From Mycobacterium sp. DL (lineage in GTDB: Bacteria; Actinomycetota; Actinomycetes; Mycobacteriales; Mycobacteriaceae), in the NCBI RefSeq assembly GCF_039729195.1, contig NZ_CP155796.1:4712001-4776000 (forward strand): 64,000 nucleotides of DNA. Direction: 5' to 3'. The notes under the pieces are model-generated. The model was not told where the DNA came from. It made no database searches and worked only from the letters and a program-made list of their open reading frames with translations. Shown piece by piece: positions 32,433 to 42,144 of the stretch. Position 1 is the stretch's first letter; each line of letters starts with the position of its first letter. A program made the position numbers and the translations under genes.

Positions 32433-33164
32433 TCAGAGCAGCGGAACGTCGACCTCGATGTCCGCCAGTGCGAACGGCGGCGCGCCCACGCCGACCACCA
32501 GGTACGTCGACCACGGGGTGCGCTCGGTCAGCCGGGCCTCGGCGGCGTGGCCGTCCACCGCCACGGTCACCTCCTGCGGCAACCGCACCTTGAATCCCGC
32601 ATCGAATATCGTTCCCTGCCAGTGGTACCGGCCGTCGATCGGGTCGACCCACCCGGTCAGCCGTGCCTGGGTCTGGTGGGTGCGGTCGCCGATGACAACC
32701 GAGGCGGGCCCGTCGTAGACGGCGTCGTCGTCGGCGTCGTCCCCATGCCCGCGGACCTCGAACGCCGACGGGATCCGTCGACCCACCCGGCGCCAGTAGA
32801 GTCCGCGGCGATGCACGGGACCCCGTGAGTGTTCGTCATAGAACCGCTGGGTGCTGGCGCGCACCTCGATCCGGGTACTGCCGGTGCGGCCAAGGTGCGC
32901 AATACATTTGGCGATATAGCCCTTCTGCGCCGCATTGTCCGGACCGGTGATCAGAAAGTAGTTCGGCACACCGTGCACCGCCACCCCGAGGTAGGGCTCG
33001 AGGCCGTCCGCACGGCACGCGAAGGCCGCGGGAAGCGTCCCGTCGGTCGCGATGAGCACCCGCGCGCGGCGCCCGTCGACGGTCCAGGTGTGGGTCGCCT
33101 CGTCGAAGGCGGCCTGTTCGGTCTCGCGTCGACCCACGTACGCCACAGTGTCGACGTCGGTCAC
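32433..33164 (-). CDS. DUF4873-type protein (Rv0941c-like)
   Basis: A 243-residue protein with two parts. The N-terminal 110 residues resemble the end of Baeyer-Villiger/flavin monooxygenases: YLGVAVHGVPNYFLITGPDNAAQ corresponds to their HGFPNLF..GPN block, but no FAD or NADPH motif is present. The C-terminal 100 residues (YDGPASVVIGDRTHQTQARLTG, DGRYHWQGTIFD) match the DUF4873 domain often fused to such monooxygenases. It thus looks like a stand-alone monooxygenase tail. GTG 33164 overlaps the diiron oxygenase stop (GTGA); an ATG at 33185 is an alternative start. Confidence 0.75.
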   Translation of the reverse strand: MTDVDTVAYVGRRETEQAAFDEATHTWTVDGRRARVLIATDGTLPAAFACRADGLEPYLGVAVHGVPNYFLITGPDNAAQKGYIAKCIAHLGRTGSTRIEVRASTQRFYDEHSRGPVHRRGLYWRRVGRRIPSAFEVRGHGDDADDDAVYDGPASVVIGDRTHQTQARLTGWVDPIDGRYHWQGTIFDAGFKVRLPQEVTVAVDGHAAEARLTERTPWSTYLVVGVGAPPFALADIEVDVPLL

Positions 33165-34075
33165 AGGAAGCGGCTGCGCTTCCACATCCTGCGGGCGATC
33201 GGTCCCATCAACCCGACCTCGTCGAGGAACGCCGCCAGTGGGGCGAACCCGAGCACCTGAACTTCGTGGCGGTGCGCGCTGGTGCGTGCTGCACGCCGGG
33301 CCTCCCGCGGGTCCAGCCCGGCGCGCCGGTACTGCACGGGATTGCTGAACAGTCGCTGGAAGAACACACCACCCACGCCATTGATGTTGGCGATGAACAA
33401 CTTCGGGACGCGACGCAGATGGGGTGCACGCTTGCGCAGGCCGTCGCGGGCGAACTGGATGTGGCGCGCCTCCTCGGCGACGTGGATCCGCATCAGCCGC
33501 GACACCACCGGCTGGAGCTCGGGATCGTCCATCATCTGACGCTGCAGGGAGTCGAAGATCTCCTCGCCGATCAGCGCGGCCACCCAGAGCATCGAGCCCT
33601 GGAAGGCGAACGGCAGCGCGTTGATGATGATCCGCTGATACCGCCTGGGCCGCACCGGCTTGGCGCCCACCCGGTCGATCGCCTTGCCGAACATCACCAT
33701 GTGCCGGGTCTCGTCACCGAGTTCGGTCAGCTCGTAGTGCGTGGCGCGGGCGGTCGGATCCTGGTGCATGATCTTGCGCAGCAGCGCCTGGTTGAGGATG
33801 TTCTCGAACCAGATTCCCGCCGACAGGGTGTTGACCAATTCCTGCCGGGACAGTTCGATCTGCTGCTCGCGGGTCATGCTGTCCCACAACGGGGTGCCGT
33901 ACAGCGACACGGTCTTGGGCGGCAGGAAAAACTTGTCGGGGTCCAGGGGCGCATTCCAGTCGATGTCCACGACCGGGGCGTAGGACTTCTTCACCGAGCC
34001 CTTGAGGAGGCGTTCGGCGAACTGCTCGCGGGTGGTCGGGCCTGCGGCCCTGATCGAAGCTGTCACCGTTGACAT
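33161..34075 (-). CDS. AurF-like diiron oxygenase
   Basis: A 304-residue ferritin-like, four-helix diiron protein of the AurF (p-aminobenzoate N-oxygenase) family. Iron ligands are visible in two Glu/ExxH sets: E91 in WFENILNQALL, E122 and H125 in LGDETRHMVMFG, then GEEIFDSLQRQM and VAEEARHIQFA. The start ATG 34075 (MSTVTASIRA) was chosen over 34111, which adds 12 weak residues. It is coupled to the DUF4873 gene, so the two probably work together, perhaps on a lipid-type substrate given the KstR-controlled gene downstream. The 291 bases before it (34076-34366) hold no gene I can support. Confidence 0.83.
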   Translation of the reverse strand: MSTVTASIRAAGPTTREQFAERLLKGSVKKSYAPVVDIDWNAPLDPDKFFLPPKTVSLYGTPLWDSMTREQQIELSRQELVNTLSAGIWFENILNQALLRKIMHQDPTARATHYELTELGDETRHMVMFGKAIDRVGAKPVRPRRYQRIIINALPFAFQGSMLWVAALIGEEIFDSLQRQMMDDPELQPVVSRLMRIHVAEEARHIQFARDGLRKRAPHLRRVPKLFIANINGVGGVFFQRLFSNPVQYRRAGLDPREARRAARTSAHRHEVQVLGFAPLAAFLDEVGLMGPIARRMWKRSRFL

Positions 34076-34366
34076 CCCTCCGATAGACGAAGTGGCGCGA
34101 ATGCTAGGCAACCTAACGGCGTTGGTCGGAAGCTGTCAATACCCCGGGTACCGGATACTTTGGGTCACGATTTGCTGACACTCGGCGCTGACCTCGCATT
34201 CGACTGGCGTCGGAGGGTTCGTCACCCGGCGACTGATGCCGTTGATGAGCCAATTGTGACTTGTCTGTGAACAGGAGGTCTTCTCGGCCGCACGGGACAG
34301 CGGAATGTTCGCATTTTGCTAGGGTCGGTGGTTCAGACCCGGAAAATCGCCAAGCTGAGGGAAACC

Positions 34367-35287
34367 ATGCCGAAGACCGTCCGACTGACCGCACCGCTGC
34401 TGGCAGGTGCCCTCGTCGGCGCCGCCTTGCTGGTGGCGCCTCCTGCTGGCGCCTACCCCGACGGCGTCGTCTACGGGGTGCGCGACGGCGCGACGCTGGT
34501 GACGTTCTCACCCTCGAACCCCGGTGCCGCGGTCGCCGCGCCCGTGGTCGGGCTGCAACCCGGCGACCGACTGCTCGGCATCGACCTGCGGCCCGTGGAC
34601 AACACAGTGTGGGGAGTCGGCGCGTCCGGGACGCTGTACACCGTCACCGTGGGCAACGGGGGCACCACGGCGATGGCCGCGCCGGGACCGCGGCTGACGC
34701 TCAACACCGACGGCAGCGCGGTGATACCGGTCGGCGCCGCCTTCGGTGTCGATTTCAATCCGGCCGCCGACCTGCTGCGGGTCGTGTCCGACACCGGCCA
34801 GGACCTCCGCATCGTCGTGGCCGACCGCCCGTCGACCGCGACAGCGGCTCCCGGCGCGAAGGCGGGCACCACGTTCTACGACGGCGCGTTGAAGTACGCC
34901 GCCCCCGGTGATCCTGCCGACGCCATGTCCCCGCCCACCCCGGTGACCGCTCCGGACGTCAACGCCGGGAAGTTGCCGCGGGCCACTGCGGCCGCCTACA
35001 GCGACAACGTCGCCGGCACCACGACAACCAAACTGTTCGTCGTCGACACCGCCGCAGGCGTTGTGGTGCTGCAGAACCCGCCGAATGCGGGCATCTTGAA
35101 CACCATCGGTCCGCTCGGCGTTCCTGCCGACGCCCCGTCGGCTTTCGACATCGACGCCGTCGGCAATGCCTACGGCGCCTTCGGGTCCACGCTCTACCGC
35201 ATCGACGTCGGCACCGGAGTGGCGACCGTCGTCGGGCCGATCGGCGGCGGCGGGCTGGACGGGATGACGGTGCTGTCGGCCGCCTGA
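34367..35287 (+). CDS. Secreted DUF4394 protein (beta-propeller-like)
   Basis: A 306-residue protein with a signal peptide (KTVRLTAPLLAGALVGAALLVAPPAGA, cut after AGA). The mature part consists of repeated strands with GDRLLGIDLRPVDNTVWGVG, SGTLYTVTV and GTTTTKLFVVDTAAGVVVLQ, the DUF4394 pattern, and is rich in Ala/Gly/Thr. It is probably an extracytoplasmic propeller-like protein; no catalytic residues are evident. The ATG at 34367 has GAGGGA upstream and puts the signal peptide at the very start; the open frame to 34316 does not. Confidence 0.8.
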   Translation: MPKTVRLTAPLLAGALVGAALLVAPPAGAYPDGVVYGVRDGATLVTFSPSNPGAAVAAPVVGLQPGDRLLGIDLRPVDNTVWGVGASGTLYTVTVGNGGTTAMAAPGPRLTLNTDGSAVIPVGAAFGVDFNPAADLLRVVSDTGQDLRIVVADRPSTATAAPGAKAGTTFYDGALKYAAPGDPADAMSPPTPVTAPDVNAGKLPRATAAAYSDNVAGTTTTKLFVVDTAAGVVVLQNPPNAGILNTIGPLGVPADAPSAFDIDAVGNAYGAFGSTLYRIDVGTGVATVVGPIGGGGLDGMTVLSAA

Positions 35288-35345
35288 CGAGGCGCGCGGT
35301 GGCAGATCGGGCGGCTGCGAGGGCAGTTGTGGGAGGATCTGACGC

Positions 35346-35729
35346 ATGGCGCAGTTCCTCATTCGCGCTGGACTGACCGGGCTCGCACTGTGGTTGGTGA
35401 CGTTGCTCGTGCCTGGCATCGAGTTCGTCGGCGGCGACACCACCCTGGCCAGGGTCGGCATCATCTTCGTCGTCGCGGTGATCTTCGGGGTGGTCAACGC
35501 GATCATCAAACCGGTGGTCCAGCTGATCTCCATACCGCTGTACGTCCTCACCCTGGGCCTGATCCACATCGTCATCAACGCCTTCATGCTGTGGATCACC
35601 TCGTGGATCACCGAGCACACCACCGGCTGGGGGCTGTTCATCGACGACTTCTGGTGGACGGCGGTCTGGGCGGGCATCGTGTTGTCGATCGTGAGTTGGC
35701 TGCTCTCGCTGATAGTGAAGGCAGACTGA
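35346..35729 (+). CDS. Phage-holin-IV-type small membrane protein
   Basis: A 127-residue protein with four predicted transmembrane helices: LIRAGLTGLALWLVTLLV, VGIIFVVAVIFGVVNAII, YVLTLGLIHIVINAFMLWI and AVWAGIVLSIVSWLLSLIV. The block NAIIKPVVQLISIPLYVLTLGL is the signature of the PF04020 membrane family, which in spite of its name is a chromosomal protein widespread in actinobacteria and cyanobacteria. Role unknown. It ends 5 bases before the glycosylase start, so the two are probably cotranscribed. Confidence 0.85.
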   Translation: MAQFLIRAGLTGLALWLVTLLVPGIEFVGGDTTLARVGIIFVVAVIFGVVNAIIKPVVQLISIPLYVLTLGLIHIVINAFMLWITSWITEHTTGWGLFIDDFWWTAVWAGIVLSIVSWLLSLIVKAD

Positions 35730-35734
35730 GTGTC

Positions 35735-36607
35735 ATGCCCGAACTGCCGGAGGTCGAAGCGCTCGCCGATCATCTGCGCCGGCACGCCGTCGGGTTGAGC
35801 GTCGGCCGCGTCGATGTGTCGGCGCTGTCGGTGCTCAAGACGTTCGACCCGCCGGTGTCTGCGCTGACCGGGCAGCAGGTGGTCGACGCGCATCGGTGGG
35901 GCAAGTACCTCGGGATTCAGGCGGGCGATCTGTACCTGATCGCCCACCTCTCGCGGGCGGGCTGGTTGCGCTGGTCGGACAAGCTCGCCGCGGCGCCGCT
36001 CAAGCCGGGGAAGGGGCCCATCGCGCTGCGGGTGCACTTGAGGGATCCGAGCACTCCGGACCACACGGTGGGTTTCGACCTGACCGAGGCCGGAACCCAG
36101 AAGCGGCTGGCGGTGTGGCTGGTGACCGACCCGATGGCGGTTCCGCAGATCGCCGCTCTCGGACCCGACGCGCTGACGCTGAGCCGCGAGGGACTCGACG
36201 AAGCGCTGCGCGGGCAGTCAGGACGTGTGAAGACCGTGATCACCGATCAGAAGGTGATCGCGGGCATCGGGAACGCCTACAGCGACGAGATTCTGCACGT
36301 CGCGAAGCTGTCCCCGTTCGCGACGGCGAACAAGCTGACCGAAGCGCAACTGAGCGCGCTGCACGACGCGATGATCTCCCTGCTCACCGACGCCGTGACG
36401 AGGTCGGTGGGGCAACAGGCGGCAACGCTGAAGGGGGAGAAGCGTTCCGGCCTGCGGGTGCATGCCCGCACCGGGCTGCCGTGTCCCGTCTGCGGCGACA
36501 CCGTGCGCGAAGTGTCCTTCGCCGACAAGTCGTTTCAATACTGCGCGACGTGTCAGACCGGCGGCAAGGTGCTCGCCGACCGGCGGATGTCGCGGCTGCT
36601 GAAGTAG
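35735..36607 (+). CDS. Fpg/Nei-family DNA glycosylase (Rv0944-like, full length)
   Basis: A 290-residue base-excision-repair glycosylase/AP lyase. The catalytic Pro2 and Glu3 are in MPELPEVEALADHLRRH; the H2TH region reads GIGNAYSDEILHVAKLSPFATANKL; the C-terminal zinc finger has CPVCG and CATCQ. It should remove oxidised bases and cut the strand. The related M. tuberculosis gene is shorter at its N-terminus; here both catalytic end and zinc finger are complete. ATG 35735 must be the start because Pro2 becomes the nucleophile after removal of Met. Confidence 0.88.
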   Translation: MPELPEVEALADHLRRHAVGLSVGRVDVSALSVLKTFDPPVSALTGQQVVDAHRWGKYLGIQAGDLYLIAHLSRAGWLRWSDKLAAAPLKPGKGPIALRVHLRDPSTPDHTVGFDLTEAGTQKRLAVWLVTDPMAVPQIAALGPDALTLSREGLDEALRGQSGRVKTVITDQKVIAGIGNAYSDEILHVAKLSPFATANKLTEAQLSALHDAMISLLTDAVTRSVGQQAATLKGEKRSGLRVHARTGLPCPVCGDTVREVSFADKSFQYCATCQTGGKVLADRRMSRLLK

Positions 36608-36697
36608 TTCTGCGACCTCTCGCACCGTTCGGAATCGCCGAGGACGATCTCTCGCTAGGCTCCCGATACCCACCTCAGTGTGAAACAGGAGCCCACT

Positions 36698-37135
36698 ATG
36701 AGCGTGCATGCCAAGGAACACGAAGAAGCCGCACGACGACTGCGGGAATTCGCCGCCTTCAACAATTTCTCGGATGACGAGTTGAAACTTCTCGTCAAAG
36801 CAGCACATCACTTCTCGACGTCCGTGCCGAGGCCGCTGATCTACGAGCAGACGCCCTCGGACGCCTGCTACATCTTGCTCAGTGGCGAGGCAGGTGTGTA
36901 TGCCGGCCGAGATCGCCTTGCTGTGGTCGGTCCGGGTGAGGTGATCGGCGAATCGGCGCTTCGCCGGGGAAAGCTACGTTCGGCGACCGTGACAACGGTC
37001 GGGGCGGCCGAGGTGTTGCGAATCGAACGCGATGATCTCGCCCGCCTGCTCAAATCCATCCCTGCATTACATGAAACCATGGAGGCCACGGTCGCACGGC
37101 ACGCGTTGGGCGCTGAACAAGCTGATCCGAGTTGA
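36698..37135 (+). CDS. Cyclic-nucleotide-binding-domain protein
   Basis: A 145-residue single-domain protein with the CNB/cupin pattern: LIYEQTPSDACYILLSGEAGVY, VGPGEVIGESALRRGKLRSATV and VLRIERDDLARLLKSIP. The phosphate-binding cassette (GEVIGESALRRGKLRSAT) is recognisable, so cAMP binding is plausible, but no HTH or enzyme domain is attached. ATG 36698 has AGGAG eight bases upstream; an in-frame ATG at 36680 lies before that site. Probably a stand-alone cAMP sensor or protein partner; function unknown. Confidence 0.8.
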   Translation: MSVHAKEHEEAARRLREFAAFNNFSDDELKLLVKAAHHFSTSVPRPLIYEQTPSDACYILLSGEAGVYAGRDRLAVVGPGEVIGESALRRGKLRSATVTTVGAAEVLRIERDDLARLLKSIPALHETMEATVARHALGAEQADPS

Positions 37136-37201
37136 CGCCGACTCAGTCGCTCGAGGCCCGGCGATTGGTTGCCACTTGTCTAACTCGGTTATCCTGCCGC
37201 A

Positions 37202-37951
37202 ATGACTCGGCAGAAGATCCTGATCACCGGTGCGAGCTCGGGCCTCGGCGCCGGTATGGCCCGCGAGTTCGCCGCCAAGGGCCGTGACCTCGCGCTGTGC
37301 GCGCGTCGACTAGACAACCTCGACGAGTTGAGGACCGAGCTCACCACGCGCCACCCGAACGTCGCCGTCGCCGTCGCCGCGCTCGACGTCAACGACCACG
37401 AGCAGGTGCCGAAGGTGTTCGGTGAGCTGTCCGACGAACTCGGCGGCATCGACTGCGTCATCGTCAACGCAGGCATCGGCAAGGGGTACCCGCTCGGCGG
37501 CGGCAAGCCGTGGGCGAACAAGGCCACCATCGAGACCAATCTTGTTGCGGCCCTTGTCCAGATCGAGACCGCGATGGAGATGTTCAAGGCCGCGAACAAG
37601 GGCCATCTGGTCCTGGTGTCGTCGGTGCTCGGCAACGTCGGCGTGCCCGGCCACAAGGCTGCCTATTCGGCGAGCAAGGCCGGCGTCACGTCTCTGGGGC
37701 AGTCGCTGCGGGCCGAGTACCCCTCCGGCCCGATCAAGATCACGGTGCTCGAGCCCGGCTACATCGAGTCGGAGATGACGGCCAAATCCAACACGACGAT
37801 GTTGATGGTCGACAACAAGACCGGCGTCAAGGCGATGGTCGATGCGATCGAGAAGGAGAAGGGGCGCGCGGTTGTGCCGGGGTGGCCCTGGTGGCCCCTG
37901 GTCGAGCTGATGAAGGTGCTGCCGCCTCGCTTCACCAATCGCTTCGCCTGA
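37202..37951 (+). CDS. Short-chain dehydrogenase/reductase (Rv0945-like)
   Basis: A 249-residue classical SDR. NAD(P) motif TGASSGLGAGMAREFA at the start, NAG in VIVNAGIG, catalytic Ser in VLVSSVLG and Tyr-x3-Lys in YSASKAG. Residue usage after the first strand (CARRLDNLDEL) favours NADP. The C-terminus has a hydrophobic/aromatic stretch (VVPGWPWWPLVELMKVLPPRF) as in membrane-associated SDRs acting on lipids. Substrate unknown. Confidence 0.87.
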   Translation: MTRQKILITGASSGLGAGMAREFAAKGRDLALCARRLDNLDELRTELTTRHPNVAVAVAALDVNDHEQVPKVFGELSDELGGIDCVIVNAGIGKGYPLGGGKPWANKATIETNLVAALVQIETAMEMFKAANKGHLVLVSSVLGNVGVPGHKAAYSASKAGVTSLGQSLRAEYPSGPIKITVLEPGYIESEMTAKSNTTMLMVDNKTGVKAMVDAIEKEKGRAVVPGWPWWPLVELMKVLPPRFTNRFA

Positions 37952-38015
37952 CCGGCAGTCAACCTCGCGGCACCCGTCACAGTCCGCGGGGCTGCTGCGT
38001 CGTCAACCGAACACC

Positions 38016-38052
38016 TTGACAGTTCGTTGGGTTTTCCTAACAATCGGTTAGG
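38016..38052 (+). promoter_or_regulatory. Promoter and palindrome of a leaderless XRE gene
   Basis: TTGACA (38016-38021) is followed after 17 bases by AACAAT (38039-38044), a sigma-70-type pair; a start about 8 bases further on would fall on the GTG at 38052, so the message is probably leaderless. The palindrome CCTAAC-AATCG-GTTAGG (38036-38052) covers the -10 box and start point, the usual place for an autorepressor site. Confidence 0.6.
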
Positions 38053-38345
38053 TGAGTCCGGTACGACGTGGGGACACGTTCCCCATCCACAACCGCATCG
38101 GCGTGCTGCGCGCCGAGCGGCGACTGACACGGGCGCAGCTCGCGGAGTTGATCGACGTCAACCCGCAGACCGTCGGTGCACTGGAGCGAGGGGACCACTA
38201 TCCCAGCCTCGATCTGGCGTTCCGCATCTGTGAAGTCTTCGACCTGCCCGTCGAGGCGGTGTTCTCCCGAGAGCCCTTCACCCCGTTGTCGACCGAGTTC
38301 TACCGGAAAGACGGACGACCGCAAGGAGGTACTGCACATGCCTGA
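38052..38345 (+). CDS. XRE-family HTH regulator (YozG-type)
   Basis: A 97-residue regulator with a single HTH: IGVLRAERRLTRAQLAELIDVNPQTVGALERGDHYPSLDLAFRICEVF covers residues about 16-65. Small proteins of this type are usually paired with a membrane protein and autoregulated. It starts with GTG, lacks a ribosome site and has a promoter whose start point falls on the start codon. Its last 8 bases overlap the membrane protein gene downstream. Signal unknown. Confidence 0.83.
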   Translation: MSPVRRGDTFPIHNRIGVLRAERRLTRAQLAELIDVNPQTVGALERGDHYPSLDLAFRICEVFDLPVEAVFSREPFTPLSTEFYRKDGRPQGGTAHA

Positions 38346-38865
38346 CGCGACCCTGATCGATCGGTACCAGAACTACCGGACCCGACGCTTCCTCAAAAAT
38401 GAACGCACGTATGCCAATTCGCTGCCAACGTGGCGAACCCAGCGTCGCCGCCGGGCGCTGGTCACCGGGCTGGCGCTGACGTTCGCCTTCATGTTCGTGG
38501 TGAGCCTGATGTGCGCATTCGGCATCCAGTGGGCACCGCTGCTGTGGCTACCGGCGTGCCTGGTCTTCTTCCCGCTGTGGCTGGTCCTTCAGATCGTGTC
38601 GGGCCGCCAGGGTGACGCACCGCTGGCCACGCTGGACGAATTCGAGTTGGCGCAGCGCAACAGCGCCAGGTCGATCGGGCTGACCGTGACACAGAACCTG
38701 ATGATGATCCCGATCGCGTATCTGATCTTCGGCTCGGTGATCACCCGGGGTGCCGACACGGACATGGCCTACGCCGGCGGGCTGATGGCGTTGACCGTGC
38801 TGCTGGTCGGTGGCTGCACCCCGGCGATGATCCTCGGCTGGACCCGCCCCGACCCCGAGGCCTGA
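38338..38865 (+). CDS. Four-helix membrane protein paired with the XRE regulator
   Basis: A 175-residue protein with predicted transmembrane helices at LVTGLALTFAFMFVVSLMCA, WAPLLWLPACLVFFPLWLVL, LMMIPIAYLIFGSVIT and AGGLMALTVLLVGGCTPAMI, and a basic N-terminal cytoplasmic segment. The ATG at 38338 has a near-perfect AAGGAGGT site. It overlaps the end of the XRE gene, so both come from one transcript. This resembles regulator/membrane pairs controlling dormancy or transport, but the family is not recognised and the function is unknown. Confidence 0.75.
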   Translation: MPDATLIDRYQNYRTRRFLKNERTYANSLPTWRTQRRRRALVTGLALTFAFMFVVSLMCAFGIQWAPLLWLPACLVFFPLWLVLQIVSGRQGDAPLATLDEFELAQRNSARSIGLTVTQNLMMIPIAYLIFGSVITRGADTDMAYAGGLMALTVLLVGGCTPAMILGWTRPDPEA

Positions 38866-38867
38866 GA

Positions 38868-40547
38868 TCAGGCGGTGCGGCCGCGCTCGGATCGGTAGCG
38901 ACGCACCAGGGTGTCGGTGGAGGAATCCGACTGCTCGGCAGGCGCCTCGTCGGCGGTGATCACCGGCAGCAGGGCCTTGGCCTGGGTCTTGCCCAGCTCC
39001 ACTCCCCACTGGTCGAACGAGTCGATACCCCAGATCACGCCTTCGACGAAAACCTGGTGTTCGTAGAGCGCGATCAACTGACCGACCGCCGACGGGGTCA
39101 GCTTGGTCCCCAGGATCGAGGTGGTCGGCCGGCTCCCGGGCATCACCTTGTGCGGCACGACGTCAGCGGCGGTGCCTTCTGCGGCAATCTCCTCGGCGGT
39201 CTTACCGAACGCCAGCACCTGGGTCTGGGCGAAGAAGTTGCTCATCAGCAGGTCGTGCATGCTGCCGGTGCCGTCGGCGGTGGGCAGATCGTCGGTGGGC
39301 TCGCTGAAACCGATGAAGTCGGCGGGCACCATGCGGGTGCCCTGATGCAGCAGCTGGTAAAAAGCGTGCTGGCCGTTGGTGCCCGGTTCGCCCCAGAAGA
39401 TCTCGCCGGTGTCGGAGGTGACGGGGCTGCCATCGGAGCGCACCGACTTGCCGTTGGACTCCATCGTCAGCTGCTGCAGGTACGCCGCGAACCGGGACAG
39501 GTCGTTCGAATACGGCAGCACCGCACGGGTTCCCGCGCCGAAAAAGTTGTTGTACCAGAGCCCGATCATGCCGAGCAGGACCGGGGCGTTGGCCTCCAGT
39601 GGGGCTGTCCGGAAGTGCTCGTCGACGAGGTGGAACCCGGCGAGGAACTCCGCGAACCGCTCCCGGCCGATCGCCGCCATCACCGACAGGCCGATCGCCG
39701 AATCCACCGAGTAGCGCCCGCCGACCCAGTCCCAGAAGCCGAACATGTTGTCGGTGTTGATACCGAACTCACCGACCAGCTTGCTGTTGGTCGACACGGC
39801 GACAAAATGCTTCGACACCGCCTCGTCGCCGAGCGTGTCGGTCAGCCAACGGCGCGCCGCCGTTGCGTTGGTCAGAGTCTCCAGGGTGGTGAACGTCTTC
39901 GAGGCGATGACAAAAAGTGTTGCGGCAGGGTCCAATCCGTCGAGTTTGGCGACGAGGTCGGCCGGGTCGACGTTGGAGACGAACCGTGCCGAGATGCCCG
40001 CGTCGGCATAGTGGCGCAGCGCGTCGTACACCATCACCGGCCCCAGATCAGACCCGCCGATGCCGATGTTGACCACCGTGGTGATGCGCTCGCCGGTCGC
40101 GCCGCGCCACTCGCCGCTGCGCAACCGGTCGGTGAACTCGCCCATCCGGTCGAGCACGTCGTGCACGTCGGCGGCGATGTCCTGGCCGTCCACCGTCATG
40201 TCGACTCCGCGGGGCAGACGCAGCGCGGTGTGCAGTACTGCCCGGTCCTCTGAGGTGTTGATGTGGACGCCGGAGAACATCGCGTCGCGACGCTCGGTGA
40301 GCTTGGCCGCCCGCGCAAGATCGAGCAGCAGCGTCAGGGTCTGCCGGGTGACACGGTGCTTGCTGTAGTCGATGTAGAGGTCGCCCACCGTCAGCGCCAG
40401 TTCGGTGCCTCGGGTGGGATCCTGGGCGAACAGCTCACGAAGCTGCTGGCCGCCGATCTCGCCGTGATGCTCGGACAGCGCCCGCCAGGCGGGCGTTGCG
40501 GTGATGTCGGGGATCGTGGAGGTGTTGGCAGAGGTCTCGGCACCCAT
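38868..40547 (-). CDS. pgi: Glucose-6-phosphate isomerase
   Basis: A 559-residue phosphoglucose isomerase, the usual bacterial length. It interconverts glucose-6-phosphate and fructose-6-phosphate in the cytoplasm. Visible motifs: [48 protein letters not shown], the catalytic [17 protein letters not shown] and the C-terminal [35 protein letters not shown] 40547 is 50 bases from the divergent gabD. Its stop lies 2 bases from the convergent membrane-protein stop. Confidence 0.96.
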   Translation of the reverse strand: MGAETSANTSTIPDITATPAWRALSEHHGEIGGQQLRELFAQDPTRGTELALTVGDLYIDYSKHRVTRQTLTLLLDLARAAKLTERRDAMFSGVHINTSEDRAVLHTALRLPRGVDMTVDGQDIAADVHDVLDRMGEFTDRLRSGEWRGATGERITTVVNIGIGGSDLGPVMVYDALRHYADAGISARFVSNVDPADLVAKLDGLDPAATLFVIASKTFTTLETLTNATAARRWLTDTLGDEAVSKHFVAVSTNSKLVGEFGINTDNMFGFWDWVGGRYSVDSAIGLSVMAAIGRERFAEFLAGFHLVDEHFRTAPLEANAPVLLGMIGLWYNNFFGAGTRAVLPYSNDLSRFAAYLQQLTMESNGKSVRSDGSPVTSDTGEIFWGEPGTNGQHAFYQLLHQGTRMVPADFIGFSEPTDDLPTADGTGSMHDLLMSNFFAQTQVLAFGKTAEEIAAEGTAADVVPHKVMPGSRPTTSILGTKLTPSAVGQLIALYEHQVFVEGVIWGIDSFDQWGVELGKTQAKALLPVITADEAPAEQSDSSTDTLVRRYRSERGRTA

Positions 40548-40597
40548 GTGAAGAACCCTAGTGCGGCCAGGCGGCCGAGGGAGTAAATGATGGGGGT

Positions 40598-42046
40598 ATG
40601 GATACTTCCGCGCTTCTGAACTCGGTACCCACCGGACTCTGGATCGGTGGTGAAGAACGCGAGGGCAAGTCGACTTTCAATGTGCTGGACCCCAGCGACG
40701 ACCAGGTGCTGACCACGGTCGCCGACGCGACGCCCGACGATGCGCGCGCCGCGCTCGACGCGGCCTGCGCGGTTCAGGCGGATTGGGCCGGGACCGCGCC
40801 GCGTAAGCGGGGCGAGATTCTGCGCGCGGTCTTCGAGGCCATCACCGAGCGGGCCGATGAGATCGCCGCGCTGATGACCCTGGAGATGGGCAAGGTGGTC
40901 GCCGAGAGCAAGGGTGAGGTGACCTACGGCGCCGAGTTCTTCCGCTGGTTCGCCGAAGAAGCGGTCCGCATCGGTGGCCGCTACACGCCCAGCCCCGCGG
41001 GTAACGGACGCATCATCGTCACCAAGCAGGCCGTCGGGCCCTGCTACGCGATCACGCCGTGGAACTTCCCGCTGGCGATGGGCACCCGCAAGATGGGGCC
41101 GGCCTTCGCCGCAGGGTGCACGATGATCGTCAAGCCCGCCCAGGAGACGCCGCTGACGATGCTGCTGCTGGCCAAGTTGATGGACGAGGCCGGCCTGCCC
41201 AAGGGGGTGCTGTCGGTGCTGCCGACCAGCAGCCCGGGGCCGGTGACCGAGGCGCTGATCAACGACGGCCGGCTGCGCAAGCTGACGTTCACCGGGTCCA
41301 CCGGGGTGGGCAAGGCCCTGGTGAAGCAGTCGGCGGACAAGCTGTTGCGCACGTCGATGGAGCTCGGCGGCAACGCACCGTTCATCGTGTTCGACGACGC
41401 AGACATCGACGCTGCCGTCGACGGCGCGATCCTGGCCAAGATGCGCAACGGCGGCGAGGCGTGCACCGCGGCCAACCGGTTCCACGTCGCCAACTCGGTG
41501 CGGGACGAGTTCACCGAGAAGATGGTCAAGCGGATGAGCGAGTTCACCCTCGGCAAGGGCCTGGACCCGGCGTCGACGCTGGGCCCGCTGATCAACTCCA
41601 AGCAGGTCAACACCGTCGCCGATCTCGTCTCCGACGCGGTGTCGCGTGGTGCCTCCGTGGCGATCGGCGGCGTCGCTCCCGGCGGGCCCGGCAACTTCTA
41701 CCCGGCCACGGTGCTGGCCGACGTGCCCGCCGACGCCCGGATCCTCAAGGAGGAGGTGTTCGGACCCGTCGCCCCCATCACCGGCTTCGACACTGTGGAG
41801 GAGGGCATCGCGGCCGCCAACAACACCGAGTACGGGTTGGCCGCCTACATCTACACGCAGTCCCTGGACCGCGCGCTGAAGGTGGCCGAAGGAATCGAGT
41901 CCGGCATGGTCGGCGTCAACCGCGGCGTGATCTCCGATGCCGCCGCACCATTCGGCGGGATCAAGGAATCCGGCTTCGGCCGTGAGGGCGGATCCGAAGG
42001 CATCGAGGAGTACCTCGACACCAAATACATCGCGCTGACCAACTAG
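40598..42046 (+). CDS. gabD: Succinate-semialdehyde dehydrogenase-type aldehyde dehydrogenase
   Basis: A 482-residue aldehyde dehydrogenase. Catalytic Cys is in [10 protein letters not shown] and the general-base Glu in MELGGNAP; cofactor region [21 protein letters not shown] and [18 protein letters not shown]. The sequence groups best with NAD(P)-dependent succinate-semialdehyde dehydrogenases, which feed the TCA cycle with succinate; aldehyde specificity within the family is not certain. It starts with ATG 50 bases from pgi and is not part of the ancestral pgi neighbourhood as I recall it from M. tuberculosis. Confidence 0.85.
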   Translation: MDTSALLNSVPTGLWIGGEEREGKSTFNVLDPSDDQVLTTVADATPDDARAALDAACAVQADWAGTAPRKRGEILRAVFEAITERADEIAALMTLEMGKVVAESKGEVTYGAEFFRWFAEEAVRIGGRYTPSPAGNGRIIVTKQAVGPCYAITPWNFPLAMGTRKMGPAFAAGCTMIVKPAQETPLTMLLLAKLMDEAGLPKGVLSVLPTSSPGPVTEALINDGRLRKLTFTGSTGVGKALVKQSADKLLRTSMELGGNAPFIVFDDADIDAAVDGAILAKMRNGGEACTAANRFHVANSVRDEFTEKMVKRMSEFTLGKGLDPASTLGPLINSKQVNTVADLVSDAVSRGASVAIGGVAPGGPGNFYPATVLADVPADARILKEEVFGPVAPITGFDTVEEGIAAANNTEYGLAAYIYTQSLDRALKVAEGIESGMVGVNRGVISDAAAPFGGIKESGFGREGGSEGIEEYLDTKYIALTN

Positions 42047-42144
42047 CGCACAGCACGGCCGCGCGCCTTCCCGATCCGGCGTCGCGGAGCCCATAAAATT
42101 CCTGATTCGCACGTGGCTGCGAATGATCAGGAGGGCCCGGGACC

